Shown here one piece after another: positions 22,040 through 32,583 of a stretch of DNA of 64,000 bases. The number at the start of each line of letters is the position of its first letter. The stretch's first letter is position 1. Under the pieces are notes generated by a model. The model had not been told where the DNA came from, searched no databases, and saw only the letters and a program-made list of their open reading frames with translations. The DNA is from Crotalaria pallida (Eukaryota > Streptophyta > Magnoliopsida > Fabales > Fabaceae). The stretch covers positions 64,092,660 to 64,156,659 of the forward strand of contig CM075649.1 in NCBI GenBank assembly GCA_037953625.1, given 5' to 3'. A program made the position numbers and the translations under genes.

Positions 22040-22280
22040 AAATTCCCTTGGCCTCTTCTCTTCTTCGATACTTCTTCTTCTTCTGCTCTTCACACCACAC
22101 ACCACGCCGCCACACACCACACACCACACCGCCACCGCACCCGTTACCGCCACATCACGCCACCACCGCGCCCGTTTCTGCCACACCACACCACGCCGCC
22201 GCCGCCACGACCCAGCCAGCAACAGGGACAGGACAGCGATCGCGATCAGCCGCCGCCACCTCCAGGTTCCGCCGCACCAC
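22040..22280 (+). promoter_or_regulatory. Likely 5' UTR exon of the MBD4-like gene
   Basis: A C-rich tract (TTCTTC and CCGCCACC runs) ends at CGCACCAC followed by GTGAGC, a good plant 5' splice site. The matching acceptor TTGTTACCAG ends at 22817, four bases before the start ATG. Three overlapping His/Pro/Thr-rich frames run through it but show no conserved domain. The frame that would join in phase with the next exon has no ATG. The limits are approximate. Confidence 0.4.
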
Positions 22281-22599
22281 GTGAGCCATAGTATGTATTT
22301 TATTCTTACTCTCTGCTTGTTGTTCTATGCTGTTCCATAGGATGTTCATGTGTTATATAGGGTTTGCAATTTTTCATTCTTGCTATGCTGTTTTGTAAGT
22401 AATTATTTGTTTATGTCGAATTGTCGATACAGATGTTGTCAAGAATATAGAGTTTGCTTTTGTTATTGAACCATATTAGTATCTTTTGGGATTGATGTAT
22501 TGTGTTATGTCTTATTGACATTTTGGACATGTTAAGTTTTTTTTTATTATATGCTATGAATTAACTTTGCTTTAATTTTTGTGCAATTTTGATAAGTTT

Positions 22600-22600
22600 G

Positions 22601-22632
<32 letters not shown>
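22600..22632. repeat. (AT)n microsatellite
   Basis: About 16 AT units within the proposed 5' UTR intron of the MBD4-like gene. A T-run follows near 22671-22686. Confidence 0.85.
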
Positions 22633-22636
<4 letters not shown>

Positions 22637-22821
22637 TCATTCATTTGTTATATAATAATGTACCCGTACTCTTTTTTTTTTTTTTTACGAAAATACCGTA
22701 CCTCGTACCCGATATGTACCACGTGCCTGAACCCGTGCAACATAGTTCATAACTAATCTCACTCTTTTGTTGTTTGGTTCATTATTTCTAGACTTATCAT
22801 TATATTGTTGTTACCAGGAGA

Positions 22822-25800
22822 ATGACGAAGTCCAAGAGGAATGAGAATGAAAATGCAACTCCAGATCCTAATCCTAATTCCAAAAAGAGGAATGAGAATG
22901 AAAATGCAACTCCAGATCCTAATCCTAATTCCCAAAAGAGGAATGAGAATGAAAATGCAACTCCAGATCCTAATCCTAATTCCAAAAAGAGATACGTATC
23001 TCCATACTTTAACCATCCTCCTGGAAAGAATATTGTTGTCCTTCCAAAGAGCAATGAGAATGAAAATGCAACTCCAGATCCTAATCCTTTTTCCAAATGG
23101 AGATACGTATCTCCATACTTTAACCATCCTCCTGTAAAGAATATCGTTGTCAATGAAAATGCAAATGCAACTCCAGATCCTAATCCTTTTTCCAAAAAGA
23201 GATACGTATCTCCATACTTTAACCATCCTCCAAGAAAGAATATCGTTGTCCTTTCAAAGAGCAACAAGAATGAAAATGCAACTCCAGATCCTAATCTCAA
23301 TTCCAATAAGAGATACATATCTCCATACTTTAACCATACTCCTGGGAAGAATATCGTTGTCCTTCCAAAGAGTAGTGTGAATGAAAATGCAACTCCAGAT
23401 CCTAATCTTAGTTCCAAAAAGAGATACGTATCTCCATACTTTAACCATCCTCCAGACAAAAATATCATTGTTCTTCCAAAGGGCATTGAGATTGGAAACA
23501 AAACTGGATCTCATATTATTGTTCAACGTAAACCAGTGAAGTTGAAGCCTGAGTTGCGCAGTGATGCTTATAAAAGAAAATCTCCCGATAATACTTGGGA
23601 GCCTCCCGTGTCTCCGGGTCTTCGTCTCCTTCAACATGATCATGCTTGGGACCCTTGGAGGGTTCTAGTCATATGTATGCTCTTGAACAAGACTAATGGC
23701 GTGCAGGTATATTCATGTATCCCCTTTCATCATTTAATTTAAAGTTTAAGTCTTTATATATTTTATGCCGATGTTTTACCGTATATGTCTTGGCCTTCCT
23801 ATTCTCGCCTTGATAGTTGCTGGTATTATACATGAACCATGCCATTCATTTGTTCATATGCTTCAAAAAGCCTGTTTATATTGAAACTATGGTCTTGTTT
23901 TTTGGCCACTATTAATTGTGTGGATTACCATATGCTTTCTTGTGAAAGCAATAATGTATTGTTGGCTTTTTCAAACAAGTGCTCAATATTGAATGCTCTA
24001 TTCTCCTTGGGGCTTTGATAGAGAATCATGATTAATCCAAAATTGTTGTTTGACTTGCTTTAAATAAAACCTTGTGAGTGACTTAATTTTCATAGTGTTG
24101 TTTTCTTTTTGATTAGTCCACTGTTGCTGTCAGTAATGGGCGACTTTGCTGAAATGTTTCATTAGTTCACTATGATATGCTTGATTTGAACCAGCTTTGG
24201 ATCTTTACATCTATGCAAGAAATAAAAAATACAAACCTATGCACGCATTATATGATATTGTGGGCAAATAAAATTTTATTTGTGCTTGCTATGTTTCGAA
24301 GTTAACAAATATTTATTTCTTGTAATCTTAGTTTTATTCAGAACTTAAATAAAAACTTTGTTTAGTGAATGTCCTAAATTTCCTGCAATATGTGTTCTAT
24401 CTTGTTAATCTCAGCCAATCATTCTTGAGTTATTAAATGCCTCCATGATCTTGCTTAGTATCGCCCTCCACACCAGCTATGGTTATTATAATATATCATC
24501 AAACCATTGAAAGTGTTGAGTGCGTGAGTTGAACTTGAAAGTGAGGAAAAAGATATTTTTGGTTTCATGGTGTGGGTTAGAGGTTGCAATTCGTGCTACC
24601 CAGTCATGCTCGGGCTGGACAGGTTCATGTTCGTGCCATGACCGTGCCGTGTCAAAAAGGCACACTTATAATTTGGGCTTCAAATTTGTTGTCTAGACTC
24701 TATGTTTTAGCTTGGTTATTCGGGCCGACCCGGTCATGTAGAGCTTTTTTGCCTTTTCTACTTGGTTAGAGGTGACAATTTGTGCTACTCGGTCGTGCTT
24801 GGGCCGACCCAGTTCGGGTTTGGGTCATAACCGTGTTGTGCCAAAAAAGGCACGGGTATAATTCAGTTTCCAAATTTGTTGTATAGTCCTTATGTTCTTG
24901 CGGGCTTATTAGGGCCGGCCTGGTCGTGTTGTGTTTTTTGTTGGCTTTAGTGTGTGTTGGAGTCGAACAGAGGAATAGAAAAATAAAGCTCAGGTTCAAT
25001 GACAAGGTGAGTGAGTTGAAAGTGAACGTAAATGGGGAATAGAAAAAATAAAACAAAGAAAAAACAAGTGAAATTTTGGTGAGGGCAGGAGTTGAACATA
25101 TAACAATTTAAAAGTTCCGCGTAAGCCACACGAGCACCGCCTAAGTGCTTTCCCATTGCTTTTCCCATGATCTTGTGGAAATAATATCAAAAGAGCTTAT
25201 AAAAGACTGTAAGTTATTTTTACAAGCCCTTTCAAACAGTTATGCTAGTGCCTATATCATAAGATAAGCTCAAATAAGTTGAGAATAAGCTTTTCCTAAT
25301 GCCACCTTAAACTGATAAATGATTTTGCCTCATTTTATTTAATCTCTCTTCTATTAACTATTTATGTCTAGTGATTCTGATCTACATGATGAGGACCTTG
25401 GATTTTCCTTTTTTTGTTATGCAAATTATTTCAACTTCTTAATCATGCTTCTATCTAATCTTAGGAGCTTCCTCCTTGACAAGTTCATTTGAAATCCAAA
25501 GCTCCGTCCAATGTCATGTCTTTTGCTTGTACATCTACATCCATACTTTACAGGATTCAGGCAAATGACTTTCTACTTATAACCAAATGTTCCCCCTCCT
25601 CCTGAATTGTGTGTTATGTGCATGTCTAATTCAGAGATAGTGGGCCACCTATTATTTGCATTATTAGCTGGTTAATTTGCTTTGGAGTAACAATGTCAGG
25701 ATAATTATTAGAGAGCACTTGGTTTGTCCCACTGTTCTCTAGAGTTTTTTTTATTCTTGATTAAATATAGATTTTGTTAAAAACAATGAGTAATATGTCA

Positions 25801-27268
25801 GATTAGTCCCTGACTTTGTAAGCGTCGATCAAGTTAGTCCCTGATTTTATAGGAGAACGTCGATCAAGTTAGTCCCTGCCATCACTATCGCAGGGATTTA
25901 TTTGCTTTAAAATGGGATAAAGATAGGGACGTATGTGAATTAAAATGAAATCTCAGAGACTAAATTGCTATTTCGATAAAGTGAGGGACTAACTTGATCG
26001 ACGCTTACAAACTCAAGGACTAATCTGACATATTAAGAATCTACACGTTCTTGATGTATCTGTGGTTGGATTCTTGGAGAGGAGAACTTAAATCTTTGAC
26101 TGTGTTTTTTTACTACAAAGTTTGATATGCGATTTGCCTTTCTTTGTGATGTTCTGCCCATAGATGCTTGGGTTTCCACAGCAATTAACACTACTCTTGG
26201 GTTATAGGATGGGTGTTTGCCTAGTTCTTGTGGGGTTCACAATTGTGAGTGGGTAGAATATATATGTGCATTTATACTTTGTGTGATTAATTCTCACTGA
26301 TGAAAAAATTAGGTTTGTTCACTTTTTGATATGACATGACCACTTCAGTATATTGGATTTCAGATGTAAGTAAGATGTGGATCTTGATTTTGACAGTGAT
26401 GCATTTGTATTCACAATATGATATTTTTGAAGTTTCCGGCTTTGTGATAATAATCATATTATTAATTATTCACTAGTTGCCTAGATCTTGTTCATATTGA
26501 TTTTGAAATTTTGATATTTTACATTGGTAATTTTATTTATTCTATACATTGAGTAATGTGAATGGGGTGGGTGAATGGTTTAAGAATGTTAGATTTAGGA
26601 ATCAGGACATCTACTCAATTTATGTTTCCCCGGTCTCCCATGCCACCTTATTTTTTAACATGAAGATGGTGGGGGCGCCATCAGAACTCAAACTGTGGCT
26701 AGAGTGAAATTCTTGCTTTTGTTAAAACATCACCATCTGCATTTGAGTTTTTTTCTTCAGTTGAGATGAGTCATAAATGGTCTTAAAGTCAAGTGTATTT
26801 GTATTTGTAATTATTAGACGTAAGTATTGTTTTGTGATAGATTATGTTGCAAAATGCAGGTAAAACCAATTCTAGAGCAACTGTTTAATTTATGTCCTGA
26901 TGCCAAATCTTGTATCCAAGTTGAAAAAGTGGAAATAGAACATGTAATAAGGAGTCTTGGTTTGCAAAGGAAACGGGCAAAGTCGTTAAAGTACTTATCT
27001 GAAGATTACTTGAATGGAAGTTGGACTCACGTAACACAACTCCATGGTGTTGGCAAGTATGTCACATTTCCTATTTTGAGTGCCTATTTATGTAATGGAC
27101 CCGATCTTTTTATTCCCTTTGTTGATGTTGACTTTCTCTCTCTCTACCAGGTATGCAGGGGATGCATATGCTATCTTTTGTACAGGAGAGTGGAAAAATG
27201 TTACACCCACAGATAAGGAGTTAGTTCGATATTGGAATTATCTCTGGAGTATTGAGCATACATTGTGA
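22822..27268 (+). CDS. MBD4L: MBD4-like DNA glycosylase (HhH-GPD family), three coding exons
   Basis: Base-excision repair enzyme of the nucleus. MBD4 proteins remove T or U mispaired with G, the products of 5-methyl-C or C deamination. The exons are 22822-23706, 26860-27056 and 27151-27268, all with GT-AG borders and matching phases, giving 399 residues. The catalytic domain is residues about 255-399, with DPWRVLVICMLLNKTNGVQ, LGLQRKRAKSL, the hairpin-helix-hairpin HGVGKYAGDAYAIF and the GPD part NVTPTDKELVRYW. Asp382 matches the catalytic Asp of mammalian MBD4. Like other plant homologues it has no methyl-binding domain. The N-terminal half is low-complexity tandem repeats. The frame is intact, so I take it as a working gene. 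It is the only host gene I can support here. Confidence 0.88.
22842..23480 (+). repeat. In-frame tandem repeats in exon 1 of the MBD4-like gene
   Basis: Seven copies of a motif like NENATPDPNPNSKKR, then interleaved with five copies of RYVSPYFNHPPGKNIVV. The composite unit is mostly 111 bp, with one step of 99 bp (the GATAC starts are at 22991, 23102, 23201, 23312 and 23423). Unit sizes are multiples of three, so the frame survives expansion. The array also keeps long mirror frames open on the minus strand, which I do not treat as genes. Confidence 0.9.
24573..24953. repeat. Diverged tandem duplication inside intron 1
   Basis: Two units of about 190 bp. Each starts near GGTTAGAGGT and runs through GTGCTAC, CCGTG, a CAAAAAGGCAC-like stretch and CAAATTTGTTGT to GGGCCG. 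They are GC-richer than the surrounding intron. They look like a fragment of a dispersed repeat that doubled long ago. Confidence 0.65.
25791..26035. mobile_element. MITE with long inverted repeats in intron 1
   Basis: The ends TAATATGTCAGATTAGTCCC and GGACTAATCTGACATATTA are inverted copies. The match continues through AGCGTCGATCAAGTTAGTCCCT and its complement (about 55 bp each side). The element is 245 bp and non-coding. A second, partial direct copy of GTCGATCAAGTTAGTCCCTG lies inside the left arm. The superfamily is not clear, because no target duplication is obvious. Confidence 0.8.
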
Positions 27269-28004
27269 AAAACATCCGATGGATTTGATAAAGAATTTTA
27301 AGAAGTGAATGTAATTTTGAAGACGATTTAACATGTTATGTGATGTAATTACTTTACATATGTGATGTAATTACTTTACATTTTATTAGACGTAATTCTA
27401 ATCTAACACTTCAGTCTGTTACAACACCAAGATAAAAATCTTCTCGTTCTCAACGAGAGAGAAGCCCCAACGGTCGCGTGAGAAGCCGTCATGTGAGAAC
27501 CAGGGCCGCCATCCCAGCCGCTCCAGCCATCCCGTGAGAAGCAGTCCGCCATCCCATCCCCTCAGTCCCACCCTCGTTATCCGAGCCCCATCGTCCCCAT
27601 CTCTTGTTAAGAGTGCATCTTCCTTCAATTTACCTATCTTTGCTGCTACTAACTCGGCTATCCCCTTTCTCCATTCGTTGTCTCCCTTCATCTCTCTTTC
27701 ATTTACTCTTCCATTTTCACTATTTTTTTCCTAGCTATGCAGATGCTGTCGCCACCGTTATCTGGTGTAGGGCTTCATTTTACTATTTTTTTTATATAAG
27801 CCAAAAAATTCAATAACACAAGTATGAGGGATACTTAACCCATGTACATGGATGGACTAAGATCAAGGACTAAGTGGAGCTAGCCCCAACACTTCTAATA
27901 TAACTAATAAGGTCAACCATCATTAAAAAAAATAAAAAATACTAGTCACAACACTTCTAATATAACTAATAAGGTCAACCATCATTAAAAAAAATAAAAA
28001 ATAC
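27269..28004. other. 3' side of the MBD4-like gene, no gene recognised
   Basis: Contains the presumed 3' UTR. Within it TGTGATGTAATTACTTTACA is doubled (27338-27380). A GC-richer stretch with Pro/Ser-rich frames (27420-27735) has no known domain. A perfect or near-perfect 61-bp tandem duplication (27888-28001), starting around ACTTCTAATATAACTAATAA, follows just before element G. Confidence 0.5.
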
Positions 28005-28583
28005 TGCGACGCCCTCAATAAATAACCGAGTAATTAAATTAATAAAGGAAGTGATTACTTGAAAAATAGTATGGACTTGCTAGATTAGTAGAATTATTGA
28101 GATAAATTCTAAGTTGGGATAAACAGGTTCTCCCTAGTCAACAATGTGTGTGCTAGTGTCAACTTAGGGATGAGAAGACGTACCTTAGCCCCTATAGCAT
28201 GGTAGTTCTTATAGGGGATTACCTGTGTGTGATGGGCCTTTCTGATAAGCTCGTGAAGAGGAAGAATTCAAGTAGGATTAGTAAAGGTTATGATAAGATC
28301 ACCTTCGTAAATCCTGTAGGTGATAAATCTTTATCCGATATCATATTTATCTAACCAAGAGTCGTGGGAATCTAAGAGAAGTTGTTAAGCTTAATGAGAC
28401 TGCAAATGATAGAGATAAGGATGGAAATCCTGTGTTCGGGATTAATCTCATAAGCGTGTAACATCTCCATAGGCCCAGTTGCTCGGTGTAGCGTTCCGAC
28501 CGTTGGCCTTGTTCCAGCGTCTAACTGGTCGGACCAAGGTGATTTTAGTCGGGTAACTTTTGGTGTACTAAAGGTCCACTACA
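28005..28583 (-). repeat. 3' LTR of element G (left LTR)
   Basis: 28113-28583 matches 38531-39001 with 5 transitions and no gap. 28005-28112 does not match the right LTR. It starts TGCGACGCCCTC, which recalls the edge of other gypsy LTRs, so it may be foreign sequence joined to a cut LTR, or a diverged U5. Confidence 0.8.
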
Positions 28584-28600
28584 TAAGCCCCCCAAGCTCG
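28584..28600 (-). other. Polypurine tract of element G
   Basis: The minus strand reads GAGCTTGGGGGGCTTA just before the LTR start TGTAGTGG. This is the expected place for the plus-strand primer. Confidence 0.8.
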
Positions 28601-29484
28601 GTTGGGTGATTTGAGCCCTGCCGAGTTGAAGAGATAAATAAGTTGTTGGCCGATCAAAGGCAGGCATTGTTGAGGAGAAGAAAGATCCAGTTGTCTTAGT
28701 GCATTTAGCAGAGCTGTCCTTTCATTGACACGGAAAGGACCTTTGAGTTTTTCTTAAGGTTCCACGTGTCCTTTCTAATGTCGGGAAGCGGAACGTTATG
28801 ATTTCAAAACTTCAGTACGCACCACATATGCATTTGCAAGTAGAGTGGGCTTTCGTTGATTCGGCCCAATTCTTAGATAGTGGAGGGAAACTTCAGAAAG
28901 AAATGCTTGGGAGCGGTTTTTCGAAATTCATTTTTGTCAAAATTAGAAACATTAGAAACTCATCAACTTCTTTTCTCTCTCATCTTGCCTTCTTGAAGAA
29001 TCGTTTCTCTTGCCACTGAACAGCAGATTCAAAGATCATCGAAGAGATTTTTGCAGCGATTTCACCTTCTTCACTTGCACTAAGCATATTCCAAGTTCGC
29101 TGGAACTCCTATCATTCTCAACCTCTTGATCACTCATCCTCAAACAGGTAACGAACACATTCTTCCACCTTGACTATCTTCCGCTTTCTTCCTTGCAAAC
29201 TTATGAAATACTGCATGTGTCTGTTCATGTTGTCTGTTATGAGAATTGCTCTTAGAATCTTCATTGTTGTGTCTTAGCACTAGCCATGCACCCCTTTTCC
29301 TGGTTCTGAACAAATTCTAGGGTTTACTGGAAATATTGCGTAGACCGTCAGGATACCCCTCTTCTTTATGAAATTCTTTGCCATTCTTTGTCGTTCTTTG
29401 AGCGATCACCGTAGAGTTTCTTAGGATAATTTTATTTTTGGTTGTTCCTAACTTCTTAGGGTTTGAATTGAAGCTGTGATAAAC
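28601..29484 (+). promoter_or_regulatory. Leader region of the antisense ORF of element G
   Basis: Non-coding on both strands as far as I can see. AACAG followed by GTAACG at 29148, and ACTTCTTAG ending at 29459, would make a 5' UTR intron in front of the plus-strand ORF. A promoter for that ORF should lie here, but no clear TATA box stands out. Confidence 0.35.
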
Positions 29485-31837
29485 ATGAGTGAGGATTCTG
29501 TAAATTTCGATATACCAAGAACACATGAGGAAGAAAATCCAGGAAGTTGGATTAAACCAATCGCAACCCATTTTCCTCAGGACTTGAAAGAGGCCAGACA
29601 AGGTGTGATTTATTATAGGATCGCTGAGAGGGTAGAACAAAAGAGGTTAAGGAGGCAACGGAGAGGTATTCAGTGTTTTAATTCGTTTGGGGAAGTTCGA
29701 CCGATGAAGGGCGGTGTTCCCCAATCGATACTATACATAAGTATTTGATCAGAAATAATCAAGTTTTTACTGCTTCTGACTCCGCGTGTGCCTCCTTTTC
29801 CTCAGGTATGAAGCGAAGGTGCGTTACGAATCCTGAACTTTATCCCCTTCCACCAGATGCTGACCAGTATAATTGGGTTGACCGAGAAGTTGTAGGCACC
29901 CAATCCGAGCTTTCGACTGACGAATCTTTAGAACAAACAAGAGCCACTATACTACCTTGCCCTGGAGATCATGCTGGCAACATGTATTCCAAAGTCCAGT
30001 AGGATCCAACGAAAGAATTTGCACTCGTATCCCCGAGGACAGCACTGGTTTTTACTTTTATGAAGAGGTGATAACCCGTCTTGGAATTAGGATGCCTTTC
30101 ACCGATTTTGAAATAGAGGTTTTGAATACGCTGAGAGTGGCCCCTTCCCAGTTGCACCCAAATGCATGGGCCTTCGTTAGAGCCTTTCAACAAGTTTGTT
30201 CAGCAATGGACTGGCCCTGTACCATTCTGACTTTTTTCTACTTATTTGCCCCGCAAGCCAACGCCTTTGAGAAAGGGTCCACTAAACGACCCTGGGTTTC
30301 ATTGAAATCACGAAATGGGTATGCTCTGTTAACCAAGTACTCTGAGTCTTGGAAAACGTTCAAACCTTTTTATTTTAAATACAACTTTGTTGGAAATGGT
30401 GTTTGCTGGTTTACAAGGGCTGGTGAAGAGCTACCGGTTCCACGATTTCCCCTTCAGTGGAGCGCAAGTTTTTTTAATCGTAGGATTGCTTCATACGGGT
30501 CGGAGTGGAAACAGCTCTTTGAGCATGAGAAGGAGGTGTGCCGAGAGTTTGAGAACTACTTGGCCAACAATGGGATGATTGAAACGAGGGACATTGTAAA
30601 TATCCCCTCAAAAGATGTCAAGGCTCAGCTTGGTAAACTATTTTTCTTTGCCTTTTTTACTTGTAAATCTGTTTAGATCTAATGGCTCTTGGTTTCCTTT
30701 GCAGATAAAATGGCTTCTCGTATGGCTGCACTGCTCCAAGGAAGAAAGAAAAGAAAAGCTCCTTTTTTAAGTGCGGCTTTAAGGTCGTCAAGTATGAGCA
30801 CTCAAAGTTTAAGCACTCCGACCCTTACTGCCTCTCCGGTTGAAGGGTCTCCTCGGCCAGCTCCCAACTTGGTCGTTGTTCCAGCTACTACAACTTCGCC
30901 GACCTCAAGTGGTCAAGGCCAAGCCCCCTCTCCCCCTCCGCAATTAACCCGTTGCCGAAGGCTTGATAAAGGGAAAGAAAAGGTTTCTGAAGGAGCAAGT
31001 GCCAGGGCCGAGGGAACAAGTTCCAGAGCAGCTGCTGATCCTACTCCTACTCCGACTCCACCAGTAGTTTTGGTGTGGAATCGTGAGTTAGATGAAAAAT
31101 TTCCAGAGTTTATCTGCCCGGAATCTGACCATATCCGGTATGATAATCTTAGTGCTTCTGAATGGTCACGTTACACTATGTCTTTGACCAAGTTTTTGCT
31201 TCGAGGTGCCAGCTTAACTCGTTATCTGTCCAAGTATCCCGAGGATTTGTTTAAAAGTTTAAATGTTGAGCAGAAGGAGACCCGTGAGCTGCAAGCGGCT
31301 CAAGAAGCCAGTTTATCGGACGAGCTGGTTCGAGTAAAGAATGAGCTGGAAAACTTGAAAGCTGATAAAACTGAACTGATCAAGGAACGAGATTCTCTGA
31401 GAGCTTCACAAAAGGCTGCTGAAGACAGGAAGAAGGAAATTGAGGAAACTCTTAAAAAAGAATTGCAGATAAGCCGACAGAGGATCGAGGATTTGGATTC
31501 TGAGGTGAAGAAATCTGCTGCAACTGTTCAGAAATATAAGGAAAAAGCTCTCGTGTTTAAGAAAAAGGCAGCTGCTAACTTCTACAACTGGGGTAAGGGT
31601 GTTGACGACTCTTTTGTTTCAGCGATCAAACAGATCCAACTTTTGAATCCTGAAACTGAGTTCAGAGTGGTTGGAGCACACCCTTTCCATAGTGTAGAAG
31701 ATGAGAAGTTAATCGACATTGAAACTAAAGCTGAAGTAGATTTGCAGGCGGAGAATCTTCCCAATCCTTTGGTGGAATTGACTGAAGCTCCTGAATTCGA
31801 TTACAAGGATATCAGCTTGTCATATGACGAGGCATGA
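29485..31837 (+). CDS. Antisense ORF of element G, putative gypsy-type transposon protein domain
   Basis: It lies between pol and the 3' LTR of G but runs against it. The best-supported part is 29957-30632 joined to 30705-31837 by a 72-bp intron (CTTG then GTAAAC; TTTGCAG then ATAAAATGG). Since 72 is divisible by three the frame is the same, but the intron holds a stop. Motifs such as VITRLGIRMPFTDFE and LRVAPSQLHPNAWAFVRAF match the domain known from antisense ORFs of Tat elements. The C-terminal exon has a Ser/Pro/Thr-rich linker, a coiled coil rich in Lys and Glu (about 31270-31570), and a conserved tail with YNWGKGVDDSFVSAI. The N-terminal part (29485-29990) needs a frame change near 29990, either a lesion or another intron. 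The function is unknown. Confidence 0.65.
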
Positions 31838-32583
31838 ATTTGATGTGCTTGGTAGCCAGTTTCTATCTGTTTTGATCTTTATTTTTATGCTTGTTGGTAT
31901 CACATGTAGGAATTCTTTTTGCTGCTTGTTGTATCCGGGCGTCAAACTTTGTTTATTTTGATCCCAACTCTTTTGATACTTCGGATATGGCTTTTAATTA
32001 ATTTGCTGTTTAGCAAATTGTATCGCTGTTTGATATGTTTTTAACTACTTTTTGGTTCGTTCGTCACGTTTCAACCAGAACTTTCCGAGTGCAAACTCTT
32101 AGGAGGAATTAACAATATATTTTCTTGTGTAGTTTTCTTGTATGGTTTTTCCGAACGTAGAATCACATTTGTATGCATAGTTTGTTGGTAGAAATTGTGA
32201 GAAAGAACTCGGATCGCCGACTTTAGCCGAAGCGGGACCCTCGGACCACGAAGAAAGGAAAGTAATTTCCTGGGTTCGGGTGTTCAGTGAATACGTTGTT
32301 ACACTCTTGAAAAGAGCTGTATCTCGATTTTGATCGGTGGCAAGCCGAACAAAATGATTCGTATGTGGTTTCATAATGTACACAGATAAGAAAATTTCCA
32401 AGAAATGATGTACTTTATTGACAAGAGAACACAAAGCTTGAATTGCTCATAACTAAGAAATTCCTAACAATTTAAACTGTAATCTATGAAGGGTGTTATC
32501 CTTCGTTATTCATTACAAACTATTCTTGAGCAATCTATAAATAAACTAAACTATTCTCAAAACAAAGAAAATAAAATGAGAGC
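31838..32583. other. Convergent spacer between the antisense ORF and pol of element G
   Basis: Holds the 3' ends of two opposing units: the plus-strand ORF ends at 31837 and minus-strand pol ends at 32584. I see no gene. Short frames here are spurious. Confidence 0.6.

Larger units (their letters stand above)
23707..26859 (+). other. Long intron 1 of the MBD4-like gene
   Basis: Starts GTATATTC and ends AAAATGCAG. At 3153 bp it is long, and part of that is repeats: a diverged tandem duplication (24573-24953) and an inverted-repeat element (25791-26035). The small frames inside it show no domain. Confidence 0.8.

Noticed and set aside
22759..23501. Long minus-strand frames across the MBD4-like exon 1 (155 and 233 residues)
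   Set aside because: They only mirror the in-frame tandem repeat on the plus strand. The plus strand continues into a conserved catalytic domain with matching splice sites.
27534..27816. Ser/Pro-rich frames after the MBD4-like gene
   Set aside because: No domain, no splice partner and no conservation to judge by. The stretch is merely GC-richer.
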